Source: Acidobacteriota bacterium (GTDB lineage Bacteria; Acidobacteriota; Terriglobia; Bryobacterales; Bryobacteraceae). Taken from it: DNA of 64,000 nucleotides. The stretch is from assembly GCA_018268715.1 (NCBI GenBank), contig JAFDVZ010000025.1:43682-107681 (forward strand). The letters run 5' to 3'. A program made the translations under genes and the position numbers. Shown one piece after another: positions 25,244 through 34,676 of this stretch. How positions within the stretch are numbered: position 1 is the first letter of the stretch; each line of letters starts with the position of its first letter. The notes beneath the pieces are model-generated. The model saw only the letters and a list, made by a program, of their open reading frames with translations, ran no database searches and had not been told where the DNA came from.

Positions 25244-27577
25244 CTACCGCACCACCTTGATTTCGGCGCCAGTGTACTTCACCGTCCGGTCGGGACGAGG
25301 TTCGGCCAGCGGTCCGGCGCCGTGGTTTGCGGCCACGAAGACCACCTGGAACGTCCGTTCGCCCAGCATGCCGGGGAACGATCCGCGGCGCGCGCCCAGC
25401 GACAACGTCCCCGAGGCGTCGTCCCAGTGCATCGAAATGGTCGAAAATGCGCCTTTTTCGTACTGATATCCGTCGTTTTCGTCCTCATACAGCACGAAAT
25501 CGCCATCGGCGCCGGGGTACACGCGCAACTCCACCGGGTCGGCGGGCTTCTCGGCGGCCCACTCCATCTCCGGCCCCATCGGCACAATCGCCCCGGCGCG
25601 CACGAACAGCGGCATACGGTCGAGCGGCGCGGCCGCCTCAATCGACTTGCCGCCGTCGAGCGGGGCGCCGTTCCAGAAGTCGTACCAGCGCGCATTGGGC
25701 AGGTACACGCGGCGCGAGACGGCCTCGGGCTCGGTCACCGGGTTCACCAGGATCGACGGCCCGAACAGGAACTGGTCGCCGGTGTTCTGCGCGCGGACGT
25801 CGGTGCGGTAGTCCATCACCAGCGGACGCATCGGCGTGTAGCCTTCGCTGGTGACGCGCCAGGCCGTCGAGTAGATGTACGGCATCAGGCGGTAGCGCAG
25901 CCGGTCGTACGCGGTCAGGATCTTCTGCGCCGCCTCGCTGTAGGACCACAGCTCATTCTGGTTCGTCGTACGCGTACCGTGTACGCGAAAGATCGGGCAG
26001 AAGGCGCCGTATTCGAACCAGCGTATGAACAGTTCGCGGAACTTCGGATCGTCCGGGTTGGCCGTGCCGGAGGAGATGAAACCGCCGATATCGGTGGTCC
26101 AATACGGGATACCCGACAGCGCCAGGTTGAGCCCCGCGGGAATCTGGCGCTTGAAGCTTTCCCAGTCCGACAGGATGTCGCCCGACCACGCCGCCACGCC
26201 GTAGCGCTGCGTTCCGGCGAACGAGGATCGCGACAGGATGAACACGCGTTTGGCGTCCGAGGCGGCGCGCTGGCCCTGATAGACGCCCATGGTGGTCATC
26301 AGCGGGAACAGGTTCGACACGCGCGCGCCGTTGCCCGCCGCGGTCCGGTTGTAGGTCAGCAGGTTCGCCTCGCGGCCCTCCGTTTCGGGCTCCGTGGTGT
26401 CCATCCACCAGGCGTCCGCGCCGATCCGGAACAGGCTCCGGTTGATCTCGTTCCAGTAGTATTTCCGGGCCTCGGGGTTGAAGGCGTCGTAAAGCGCCAT
26501 GCCCCGCGGGTGGAACGATTTCGACTTCGTGCGGTCGATGAAGAAGCCCTTGCGGTCCATGTCGTCGTACGTCGCCGAGCCCGGGTAGAAGTACGGCCAC
26601 ACCGACATCATCAAGTGGAAATGCTTCGCGTGCAGTTCGTCCATCATGCCGCGCGGATCGGGGTACTTCTCGTTGAACTTGAATTCGCCGGTGGTGGTCC
26701 ACCAGAACCAGTCCTGCACGATGTTGTCCACCGGAATGCGCTTTTCGCGGTACTGGCGGGCGATGGAGAGCAGTTCCGCCTGCGTCTGGTACTTGTTCTT
26801 GCACTGCCAGAAGCCGTAGGCCCACTTGCCGAACATCGGCGCGGCGCCGGTCAACTCGCGATAGGCGGCGATCAGGCGGTCGAACTCCGGACCGTAGATG
26901 AAGTAGTAATCAATGACGTCGGCGACCTCGGCGCTCACGTACAGGTAATGCACGAAGCGGTTGTTGAAGCGGCTTGCGCCGGTGTTGTTCCAGAACAGCG
27001 CGTAGCCGTTTGTGGACGCCAGGAACGGAACGGCGATGTTCGTGTTCTCCTGGGTGACGTCCACCGATTCGCCGCGGTAGTTCCACACGCCCGCCTGGTG
27101 CTGGCCGAGCCCGTAGAGCGCCTCGGGCGAACCGTACATGGCGACGACATCCTCCGCGCTCCACGTCTTCTCGCCGTTGACGGTCTTGGCGGTCATCGTC
27201 TTCGGACCGTCCTGCATCAACTGGCGGCCGCTGGCGTCGCGATAGACGACGTAACCGTTCTCCTTGGCCACCACGATGCGCAGTTTCGCGGTGGTGATCA
27301 CGGCCTCCCGCGCGCCGTCTTCGAGCTGGAACGCCGCCGGCGGCCAATCGTTTTTCACCACCACGGCGTTCTTCGGCGCCGTGATGGCCCCGGTCGGCGA
27401 GTACAGCATACGCACGATCGAATCCGTGCAAATATCGATGCGCATGACGCCGGTCTGCTGGGTGAACTCGACCCCGTTAGAGAGCCGCGCCACCCTCGTC
27501 ACCGGGTTGAATGCGTACCATTGACCGCTCGCGCACAAGGTCGCGAGCGCGAAACAGGCGCTCCACCGGCAAATCAT
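25244..27577 (-). CDS. Secreted glycoside hydrolase family 31 (alpha-glucosidase/alpha-xylosidase type)
   Basis: An exported glycosidase of 777 residues with an N-terminal signal (CRWSACFALATLCASG). The order is an N-terminal beta domain, a (beta/alpha)8 barrel, and C-terminal beta domains including a DUF5110-like end. Catalytic residues are visible: the nucleophile aspartate in WWMDTTEPE and the acid/base aspartate in AAWSGDILSDW. GWxQ-type features AYGFWQCKNKY and RYRLMPYIYS fit the YicI/xylosidase side of the family. It cleaves alpha-linked glucose or xylose from oligosaccharides; the substrate is not certain. It converges with the fused permease gene (3 bases apart). Confidence 0.93.
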   Translation of the reverse strand: MICRWSACFALATLCASGQWYAFNPVTRVARLSNGVEFTQQTGVMRIDICTDSIVRMLYSPTGAITAPKNAVVVKNDWPPAAFQLEDGAREAVITTAKLRIVVAKENGYVVYRDASGRQLMQDGPKTMTAKTVNGEKTWSAEDVVAMYGSPEALYGLGQHQAGVWNYRGESVDVTQENTNIAVPFLASTNGYALFWNNTGASRFNNRFVHYLYVSAEVADVIDYYFIYGPEFDRLIAAYRELTGAAPMFGKWAYGFWQCKNKYQTQAELLSIARQYREKRIPVDNIVQDWFWWTTTGEFKFNEKYPDPRGMMDELHAKHFHLMMSVWPYFYPGSATYDDMDRKGFFIDRTKSKSFHPRGMALYDAFNPEARKYYWNEINRSLFRIGADAWWMDTTEPETEGREANLLTYNRTAAGNGARVSNLFPLMTTMGVYQGQRAASDAKRVFILSRSSFAGTQRYGVAAWSGDILSDWESFKRQIPAGLNLALSGIPYWTTDIGGFISSGTANPDDPKFRELFIRWFEYGAFCPIFRVHGTRTTNQNELWSYSEAAQKILTAYDRLRYRLMPYIYSTAWRVTSEGYTPMRPLVMDYRTDVRAQNTGDQFLFGPSILVNPVTEPEAVSRRVYLPNARWYDFWNGAPLDGGKSIEAAAPLDRMPLFVRAGAIVPMGPEMEWAAEKPADPVELRVYPGADGDFVLYEDENDGYQYEKGAFSTISMHWDDASGTLSLGARRGSFPGMLGERTFQVVFVAANHGAGPLAEPRPDRTVKYTGAEIKVVR

Positions 27578-27659
27578 CGGATGCTGCCCTCCGAGATGAT
27601 TCAGTCAGGACCTAATATAGCGCCGCCGCGCCCCCGCCCAAACCGATAAGCTGTTAGGC

Positions 27660-28814
27660 ATGTTGCGCAGCGCATGGGCGGCCGTCCTAATTTGTTCGAT
27701 CGCGACCGCCGCCGACTGGCGGTTCATTCAGCGCACGGTCGCCACCGGACTTCGCGGCGGCTACCAGGTGACCATCGCCGACATCAACGGCGACCGGAAG
27801 CCGGACCTGCTGGTGGTGGCGAGCGGCATGAATGAGCTGCTGTGGTTTGAGAACCCCACCTGGGAACGCCACGTCATCGCCGGCGGATTCAAGGGCATGA
27901 TCAACGCCGCCGCGTACGACTACAACGCCGACGGCATCCCGGAGATCGCCCTGGCCCATGGCTTCTCCATGCGGGCCGATCAGAGCCCCGGCATCCTGTC
28001 CATTCTCGAGCATCAGGGCGATCCGAAGGGCCCCTGGTCGGTCCACGAGATCGATCGCCTGCCGACCTCGCACCGCATCCGTTGGGCCGACATTGACGGA
28101 TCCGGCAGAAAGGTGCTGATCAATGCGCCGCTCACCGGTGCGAAGGCCGTGGCGCCGGACTACCGCCAGCATGTCCCGCTGGTCTACTACCGGCCGAGCG
28201 AGTGGAGCCGCCAGTTGGTGGGCGACGAGAACGAAGGCGTCATGCACGGCGTGTTCATCACCGATTGGGACCGCAACGGCCGCGACGCGATCCTGACGGC
28301 GAGCTTCCTCGGCATCCATTTATATCGTTACAGGGCCAGCCACGAATGGAAGCGCGACGAACTGGCCCAGGGGAGCCCTCTCGCCTGGCCGAAATCCGGC
28401 GTGAGCGACGTCGCCGTGGGCCGGCTGGGCGCGGAGCGGTTCCTGGCCACCGTGGAGCCCTGGCACGGCAACGAAGTGGCGCTGTACCGCCGTTCCGCCG
28501 CGGGAGTCTGGGAGCGCAAGGTGCTGGACGATACGCTCGACGACACGCATTCCATCGTCACGGCCGATCTCGACGGCGACGGCCGTGACGAACTGATCGT
28601 CGCCCAGCGCGGCAAGCCGGGCCGGGTGCTCGTCTACCGGCTGGAGAACGGCGCCTGGACGCGGATCGTCGTCGAAGAGGGCGGGGTGACCGCGGCCTCC
28701 TGCGCGGCGGGCGATCTGAACGGCGACCGCCGCCCGGACATCGTGTGCGTCGGCTCTACCACCGCAAATCTGAAGTGGTACGAGATGATCCGACCCGGAT
28801 TGAATCGAAAATAA
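27660..28814 (+). CDS. Secreted FG-GAP/VCBS-repeat protein
   Basis: An exported beta-propeller-like protein of 384 residues with a short signal peptide (MLRSAWAAVLICSIATAA). At least five calcium-binding loops of the FG-GAP type are seen: DINGDRKPD, DYNADGIPE, DWDRNGRDA, DLDGDGRDE and DLNGDRRPD. They are spaced like the blades of a seven-bladed propeller. Such proteins in Acidobacteriota are secreted and of unknown function, possibly binding carbohydrates. It is divergent from the GH31 gene, 82 bases away. Confidence 0.85.
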   Translation: MLRSAWAAVLICSIATAADWRFIQRTVATGLRGGYQVTIADINGDRKPDLLVVASGMNELLWFENPTWERHVIAGGFKGMINAAAYDYNADGIPEIALAHGFSMRADQSPGILSILEHQGDPKGPWSVHEIDRLPTSHRIRWADIDGSGRKVLINAPLTGAKAVAPDYRQHVPLVYYRPSEWSRQLVGDENEGVMHGVFITDWDRNGRDAILTASFLGIHLYRYRASHEWKRDELAQGSPLAWPKSGVSDVAVGRLGAERFLATVEPWHGNEVALYRRSAAGVWERKVLDDTLDDTHSIVTADLDGDGRDELIVAQRGKPGRVLVYRLENGAWTRIVVEEGGVTAASCAAGDLNGDRRPDIVCVGSTTANLKWYEMIRPGLNRK

Positions 28815-28867
28815 CCTTCGCCATCGGCGTGGCTCTGCCGATATGACGTGTGGGAGACCGCGCGTTA

Positions 28868-30235
28868 ATGAGCACAAGCACTTCCATCACGCCTTTGACC
28901 ATCACCGGCGTCAGTTCGATGTCGAGCGAGTGGCAGACCGTGTTGAACCGGGCGGTGTCGATCGCTTCGCTGCCGTTGCAGCAGTTGCAGAACTCCGACA
29001 CGGATGTGATTTCGAAGAAGGCCCTGCTAGCCGATCTGAGCACCGACGCCAGCACACTGGGCGACGCCCTGACGAAGCTTGGGACGCTGGCGGCCGGCAA
29101 GTCGCTCGCGGCCTCCAGTTCCGACACGTCGGCGGTAACGGTTCAGAACACCGGCGCCACGGTCGCCAGCACGTACACGATCTCGAACGTGCAGTCGGTC
29201 GCCAGCGCCGCCCAGGCCACCAGCACCGGGTTCTCATCCGCGTCGGGTACTCAGGTGTCCTCCACCGGCAGCCTGCGCCTCGCCTTTGGCGATGATGGAA
29301 AAACTTGGGACATCAACCTGACTAATAATTCGATCGGCGGGTTGCGCGACGCGATCAACAAGTTGGGGGCCGGCGTCACGGCCACCGTCCTGACGGCCGG
29401 CGACCAGAACTACCTTTCGATCACCGCCGACTCCACGGGCGCGGTGAAGAACTTCTCGCTCACCGACGATCCCACCGGCGCCGCGACGGAGTTGCTGTCG
29501 ACGCCCAATCTCGGTTCCGACGCGAGTTTCCAGTTAAACGGCATCCCGATCACCCGGTCGAACAACGTGGTCAACGACGTCATCGATGGGGTGACCTTCA
29601 CGCTTCATGGCGTGCCGACCAGCGGCACGGCGACGCTCACTCTGGCGCGGGACAACAGCCAGCTGTCGAGCGGCATCTCGAGCTTCGTCTCCGCCTACAA
29701 CGCCATGGTGGACAAAGTGGGCGCGCAGGTGGGCGAAAGCGCGGGCCTGTTGAGCGGCGACTACGTGGTGCGGGACATTCAGACCAATCTGCGGAGCCTG
29801 GCGAGCTACCAGTCTGACGGAACCATCAAGAGCCTGTGGGAGATGGGGTTGAGCTTCGGCACGGACGGCAAGATCACCTTCGACACGACGACGTTCAACT
29901 CGCTGACCGACTCGCAGATGCAGGGAGCGCTCTCCTTCTTCGGATCGACCACCACCGGCTTCGGCGCGCTCGCGCAGAAGTTCAGCGCGCTCACCGATCC
30001 GATCAGCGGGTCCATCAAAATCGAACAGGACGGCCTCGACCAGACCGACAAGAGCCTGCAATCCCAGATCCAGACGCTTTCCGACCGGATCAACGTCATG
30101 CAGACCGCCTTGCAGAGCCGGTTACAGGTCGCCGACGCATTGCTCGCCAGTCTCGAATCGCAGAAGACCATGCTGACCTCTAATATCCAGAGCCTGGACT
30201 ACGTGTTGTACGGCAAGCAGACGAGCAGCAACTAA
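28868..30235 (+). CDS. fliD: Flagellar hook-associated protein 2 (filament cap) FliD
   Basis: Caps the flagellar filament and helps flagellin fold. The product is 455 residues. The N-terminal FliD_N region (ITGVSSMSSEWQTVLNRAVS, then LPLQQLQNSD) and the C-terminal FliD_C domain (SFVSAYNAMVDKVG, DGTIKSLWEMGLSFGTDGKI) are present, followed by the terminal coiled coil. The ATG at 28868 gives the usual short low-complexity start. The N-terminal block is divergent from the common GLDTxxIV form. A FliT-like gene follows with a 1-base overlap; no other flagellar genes are in the window. Confidence 0.9.
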   Translation: MSTSTSITPLTITGVSSMSSEWQTVLNRAVSIASLPLQQLQNSDTDVISKKALLADLSTDASTLGDALTKLGTLAAGKSLAASSSDTSAVTVQNTGATVASTYTISNVQSVASAAQATSTGFSSASGTQVSSTGSLRLAFGDDGKTWDINLTNNSIGGLRDAINKLGAGVTATVLTAGDQNYLSITADSTGAVKNFSLTDDPTGAATELLSTPNLGSDASFQLNGIPITRSNNVVNDVIDGVTFTLHGVPTSGTATLTLARDNSQLSSGISSFVSAYNAMVDKVGAQVGESAGLLSGDYVVRDIQTNLRSLASYQSDGTIKSLWEMGLSFGTDGKITFDTTTFNSLTDSQMQGALSFFGSTTTGFGALAQKFSALTDPISGSIKIEQDGLDQTDKSLQSQIQTLSDRINVMQTALQSRLQVADALLASLESQKTMLTSNIQSLDYVLYGKQTSSN

Positions 30236-30564
30236 TGGACAGCCAACTCGACAAAGCCCTTCAGGACCTGGAACAATCCACGGAAGCGTTGCTCGAAGCC
30301 AGTCAGGCCGATCTGCTGGGCCTGTGCGCCGCCCTTGAGAAACGCGCCGACGCGATCACGCGCATCGCCTTCCTGGTGGAGGTGGAGTGCGTGAGCAGCC
30401 CGGATGCGCTCGAACGGCTTTCGGCGGCGCTCGAACGTGGGGATGGCGCCACCAGGAAAGCCTTGAAAATGCGTCAGGACGCCATCGAGGAGTGGAGCCG
30501 GCTGAACCAGTTGTTGCGCGGCGTACAGGAAGTTCGCGAACCCGAAATCATCTGTTCGGCGTAA
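30235..30564 (+). CDS. FliT-like flagellar chaperone
   Basis: A small helical protein of 109 residues whose ATG shares one base with the fliD stop (TAATG). The sequence (LEQSTEALLEASQADLLGLC, EKRADAITRI, ending LLRGVQEVREP) has the length and helical pattern of FliT/FlgN-type chaperones. These bind FliD or hook-filament proteins before export. Identity is inferred mainly from position and pattern. Its end overlaps the convergent xseA end by 17 bp. Confidence 0.6.
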   Translation: MDSQLDKALQDLEQSTEALLEASQADLLGLCAALEKRADAITRIAFLVEVECVSSPDALERLSAALERGDGATRKALKMRQDAIEEWSRLNQLLRGVQEVREPEIICSA

Positions 30565-31918
30565 CGTCGCTACGGGTCACACGCGCGCTGACGCCGCCGT
30601 CCGCCAGCCGGATCTCGACGTGGGTCCCCAACGGCGCATCGACCGGCGACTTCACCAACCGGCCGTCGGCCGTGCGCACCAGCGCATACCCACGGTCGAG
30701 GATCCTGAGCGGGCTCAACTGCGTCAGGTGAGCCGCGATCGGCGCGAGCCGCCCCCCGGCGCGCATCACCAGCCGCCGCGCCGATTCGACCAGCGCCCGT
30801 TGGGCCGTTTCCAGCCGATGCCGCGTCTGGGCGAACCGTAACCGCACATCCTGCCGGGCGTGCCGAGCCACCGCCGTCTCGAGCGCGCGCTTGCGCCGGG
30901 CGATTCCCGCCCGCATGGCGTCCCGCAACCGGTAATCCAGCTCATCCAGCCGCTGGGCCCGCCGACCCATCCCGCGTTGCAGCACCGCCATGGCCCGCTC
31001 GACGCCCGACTCGTGCAGCCGCCGCGCCGCCTGCGTAATCCGGAATCGCGCCGAATGAGCCAGCTTCCGCTCGCACACGGCGATCCGTTCGAGCAGCTCG
31101 TCCCGCGTACAGATCGCCATTTCGGCGGCGGCCGACGGAGTGGGCGCTCGCAGATCCGCCACGAAATCCGCGATGGTGAAATCCGTTTCGTGCCCGATGG
31201 CCGAGATCACCGGCACGGAACAGGCGTGGATAGCCCGCGCCACCGCCTCCTCATTGAACGTCCAAAGGTCCTCGAGCGAACCGCCCCCGCGCGCCACGAT
31301 CACCACCTGCGCCCACCCGGAGCGGCTGAAGTAGTCGATGCCGCGGCACACGGCCTCCACCGACCCTTCGCCCTGCACGGTCGCCGGATACAGCCGGATG
31401 TGCAGACCCGGGAATCGACGGCCCAGGATATTGAGCATGTCCTGGATCACGGCCCCGGAGGGCGACGTCACCAGGCCGATCCTCGCCGGCAGCTTGGGCA
31501 GCGGCCGCTTTCGGGCGGCGTCGAAAAGCCCCTCCATGGCGAGCTTCTTTTTGAGCTGTTCGAAAGCGAACTGGAGCGCGCCGTAGCCCTGCGGCTCGAG
31601 CGCATCGACAATGAGCTGGTAATCGCCGCGGCCCGGGTAGACGTCCAGCCGTCCGCGCGCGATCACCGCCACGCCGTCCCGCGGCTTGAACTTGAGATAC
31701 CGCGCCGTGCCCTTGAAGCAGACGGCCTTCAACTGCGCCTCGGCATCCTTCAGGGTGAAGTAGTAGTGGCCGCTGGCGGCAAGCTTCGTGCCGGAAATCT
31801 CGCCCGAAATCCACAGCGTGCCGAACTCCTCATCGAGCAGTTGGCGTAAGGTCTCGGTGAATTCGCTGACGGTGTAGACCTGGGGTCCCGAATCCCACTG
31901 GAGTGCGATCTGTTCCAC
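30548..31918 (-). CDS. xseA: Exodeoxyribonuclease VII large subunit
   Basis: Catalytic subunit of ExoVII, which degrades single-stranded DNA in both directions. The product is 456 residues. It has the N-terminal OB fold (YTVSEFTETLRQLLDEEF, GHYYFTLKD), the catalytic domain with LVTSPSGAVIQD, VIVARGGGSLEDLWTFN, VISAIGHETD and DLRAPTPSAAAE, a coiled-coil region, and the C-terminal ILDRGYALVR. The small subunit XseB is not adjacent. Confidence 0.96.
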   Translation of the reverse strand: MEQIALQWDSGPQVYTVSEFTETLRQLLDEEFGTLWISGEISGTKLAASGHYYFTLKDAEAQLKAVCFKGTARYLKFKPRDGVAVIARGRLDVYPGRGDYQLIVDALEPQGYGALQFAFEQLKKKLAMEGLFDAARKRPLPKLPARIGLVTSPSGAVIQDMLNILGRRFPGLHIRLYPATVQGEGSVEAVCRGIDYFSRSGWAQVVIVARGGGSLEDLWTFNEEAVARAIHACSVPVISAIGHETDFTIADFVADLRAPTPSAAAEMAICTRDELLERIAVCERKLAHSARFRITQAARRLHESGVERAMAVLQRGMGRRAQRLDELDYRLRDAMRAGIARRKRALETAVARHARQDVRLRFAQTRHRLETAQRALVESARRLVMRAGGRLAPIAAHLTQLSPLRILDRGYALVRTADGRLVKSPVDAPLGTHVEIRLADGGVSARVTRSDVTPNR

Positions 31919-31952
31919 TTCTACGTTCTATGATCGCATCCGGACGGCGGCG

Positions 31953-32330
31953 TCAATCCGGAACTATGCCGGACGCCGTTGCCACCCCGTACGGCGCCGA
32001 CGATTCCGCCTCCTGCAGCACGGAGCCGGTCACACGGATGAGCACATGGACAGTCCCCGACCCATCAGCGACGCGCTCCCGGCCGAAGATCGTGTCTCGT
32101 ACCACGACCGTTTTTTGGGCGGATAGGTAGAGATGTGCGCCCGGTTTGGCGTAAAACGTCTGGGCGTAGGGCAGTTTCACTTCGTTTTGTTCGGCACCCT
32201 GGCCCTTACCATTGCACGTCAACTGGACATATTTCGCCGATCCATCCACCTCGGACTTCACCTCCCGAACGGCCGATTGAGCCGAGAGAAGAAGCGGTGC
32301 GACCACTGCGATCCACAACGAGACGCGCAT
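31953..32330 (-). CDS. Small secreted protein of unknown function
   Basis: A 125-residue protein with an N-terminal signal peptide (MRVSLWIAVVAPLLLSAQ). The mature part is predicted beta-rich (KYVQLTCNGKGQG, AHLYLSAQKTVVVRD, TVHVLIRVTG). No motif or family is recognised. The ATG at 32330 was chosen because it begins the signal peptide. It lies between xseA and tRNA-Arg, all on the minus strand. Confidence 0.7.
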   Translation of the reverse strand: MRVSLWIAVVAPLLLSAQSAVREVKSEVDGSAKYVQLTCNGKGQGAEQNEVKLPYAQTFYAKPGAHLYLSAQKTVVVRDTIFGRERVADGSGTVHVLIRVTGSVLQEAESSAPYGVATASGIVPD

Positions 32331-32405
32331 ATGCCCGTCTATCGGGGGGTGGGACCCCAAGCTTTACCACACGCAGCGAGATTGGCGAATTTGGGAGGGA
32401 CTTGA

Positions 32406-32482
<77 letters not shown>

Positions 32483-32527
32483 TTGCGGCGGTACTCCACA
32501 AGAGTAACACACCCCGCCCAGCCAACG

Positions 32528-33616
32528 CTATGAAGGCGCGCCCGCGACCCCCACCGCGCCGCCGTACCGCGACCGTAACGCCGTCTTCAACGCCTTCCCC
32601 GTCCCGCCCTTCGGCAGCGCCTCCACGAACACCACCGACGCCGGGCGCTTGAAATGCGTCATCCGCCCCTGGCAATAGGCGATCACGCCGTCGGCCGTAC
32701 ACCGCGCCCCCGGACGCAACGCCACCACCGCCCGGCTCGTCTCGCCCCACCGCTCATCGGGCCGCCGATCACCGCCGCCTCCAGCACCTCGGCATACGAC
32801 ACGAGCACCGCCTCCACCTCCGGCGAGTACACATTCTCGCCGCCCGTCTTGATCTGTCCTTCGTGCGATCCAGGATATGCATCCAACCGCCGCGCAGCAC
32901 CTCGCGATTTACCGCCGGACGGTTCCAATACCCCCGCATTGCCCGTCTGACCCGCCGGCATGGGCCGGTCCTCGGCATCCGCCACCCGCACTTCCATCCC
33001 GAAAACCGGCCGGCCCGCCGACCGCACCGGCGCGAACTGCCGGTCCAGCCCATCGAACCGGTGATCCTCCGGCTGCAAAATCGTCAGCACCGGACTCGTC
33101 TCCGTCATCCCGTAGGCCTGCTGGAACTCGCACCCGAGCGCCTTCATCGCACGCTCCAAGAGCGCCGGCGGCATGGGAGGCGCCCCGTACAGCACCCGCT
33201 CCAGGCTCGACAAATCGCTCCTGCCCAGGCCAGGATGGTTCACCAGCAGGTTGATCATGGTGAGCGCCAGGATTGCGGAAGTCGCCCGGTAGCGCGAGAC
33301 ACAGCAGCGCATTCGATTACAGGCTCCGACGCGTCAGCGTCGCCCCCTTCGGACCGCCCGTTGTCCCGCTCGGATAGAAAATGCCCACCGGTTGATCCGG
33401 TGCGGGCTCCGGCATCGCAATCACCGCTGACTCCACCACCGCCGCGCGATAATCCGTCATATTGGCGGGAGCATCCCCCTGGCCCTCCCAGATCAGTTCG
33501 AGCCCCGCCACGCCATCGCGAATTCGCCGCCCCGGCGTCGCGAACCATCCCGCCAGCCACGCGGGTTCCGCGCCCTGCAGATCCCGGGCGCGGCGCAGCG
33601 GGTTCAGCAAGTCCAT
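32528..33616 (-). pseudogene. Decayed acyl-CoA synthetase (AMP-dependent ligase)
   Basis: Pieces of one ANL-family ligase are spread over several frames. From 33616: a start, then the P-loop YPSGTTGGPKG (about 33340-33370). In other frames: TMINLLVNHPGLGRSDLSSL, QAYGMTETSPVL, a shifted GYWNRPAVNREVLRGGWMH, KTGGENVYSPEVEAVL and a final HFKRPASVVFVEALPKGGTGKALK near 32600. At least three frameshifts are needed. Stretches before and after the P-loop and around the hinge aspartate are also missing, so a working enzyme is not possible. It starts 4 bases after the caiB-like stop, as if once the last gene of a CoA operon. Confidence 0.85.
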
Positions 33617-33620
33617 GTGG

Positions 33621-34676
33621 TCACTCCTCGACGTCGATGATCCCGGCCTCCCGCAGCACGTCCCGCGTATGCTCTCCCAGGCGGGGCGCACTACCCCCAC
33701 GGCGGCCAGGCGTCGCGGAGAGCCTGGGCGCCGGCTGATCCAGCCTCAACCAATCGCAAGCCGCCACCTCCCCGACAGTTCGGACCAACGTAACGCAACC
33801 ATCGTGACCCCGCAGCGCCCGATCCCAAGCCTCCGCGTCATCGCGCAGGAACACCGCCCCCAGTTCCGCCTTCAGCCCCTCCTGATCCGCCGCGAACTGC
33901 CGCTCCACCAGGTCGCCCCGCCCCAACGCCCCGCACAGCGCCGCCCAGAACTTCGGCTCCAGCGCGCCCACTGCCAGCCTCCGCCCATCGCGGCAGCGGT
34001 ACACGTTGTAGCACGCGTACCCTCCGTTCAACACCGTCTCGCCGAGCCCCGGCCCTTCCCCACCCGTCCGCAATTCCGCCAGCGGGATCGCAAGCAACTC
34101 CGCCACGCCGCGCGTCATGCTGACGTCGACGAACTGCCCGACCCCCGTCCGTTCGCGCGCCGCCAGCGCCAGCAGCACGCCGATGACGGCCTGCATCGAC
34201 CCGCCCGCGATATCGGCCATCTGCACGCCGGGAACCGCGCCCAGCATCTCGAACACGCCCGCCTGGGCCAGGTAGTTGATGTCGTGCCCCGCCTCATCGC
34301 GACGCGGCCCATCCTGCCCGTAGCCGGTCAGTGCGACGTAAATCAAGCGGGGATTCACCGCCCGCAGCGCCGCACAGCCAACCCCCAGCCGGTCCATCAC
34401 ACCCGGCCGGAAGCTCTCGATCAGTACATCGGCGGTCCGCGCCAGCGCCATTAGAGCCGCGCGGCCGGAAGCGTCCTTCAGATCCAGCTCGACGCTGCGC
34501 TTACCGCGATTGGTGGCCTCGAAGATGGAGGCGAACAGGCTCCGCGCGTAATCGCCCACGCCCGGCTGCTCGATCTTGATGACATCGGCGCCGAAGTCCG
34601 CCAGCCACTCGGTAGCCACCGCCCCCGGCAGCAGCCGCGTCAAATCGAGCACCCGCAGCCCCTCGACCGCGCGCAT
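33621..34676 (-). CDS. CaiB/BaiF (family III) CoA transferase or racemase
   Basis: A 351-residue family III CoA-transferase-fold protein. Conserved parts are LRVLDLTRLLPGAVATEWLA, DFGADVIKIEQP, NRGKRSVELDLK, ADVLIESFRPGVMDRLG and AGHDINYLAQAG, whose aspartate is the usual catalytic residue. The HD pair and the overall spacing also fit alpha-methylacyl-CoA racemases, so transferase and racemase cannot be told apart. The ATG at 34676 shares one base with the stop of the crotonase gene. The adjacent acyl-CoA ligase is broken, so the pathway may have changed or been lost. Confidence 0.88.
   Translation of the reverse strand: MRAVEGLRVLDLTRLLPGAVATEWLADFGADVIKIEQPGVGDYARSLFASIFEATNRGKRSVELDLKDASGRAALMALARTADVLIESFRPGVMDRLGVGCAALRAVNPRLIYVALTGYGQDGPRRDEAGHDINYLAQAGVFEMLGAVPGVQMADIAGGSMQAVIGVLLALAARERTGVGQFVDVSMTRGVAELLAIPLAELRTGGEGPGLGETVLNGGYACYNVYRCRDGRRLAVGALEPKFWAALCGALGRGDLVERQFAADQEGLKAELGAVFLRDDAEAWDRALRGHDGCVTLVRTVGEVAACDWLRLDQPAPRLSATPGRRGGSAPRLGEHTRDVLREAGIIDVEE

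Noticed and set aside
32569..33312. Treating the acyl-CoA ligase pieces as separate small genes
   Set aside because: The motifs follow in the right order of one ligase and switch frames, so a single pseudogene explains them better.
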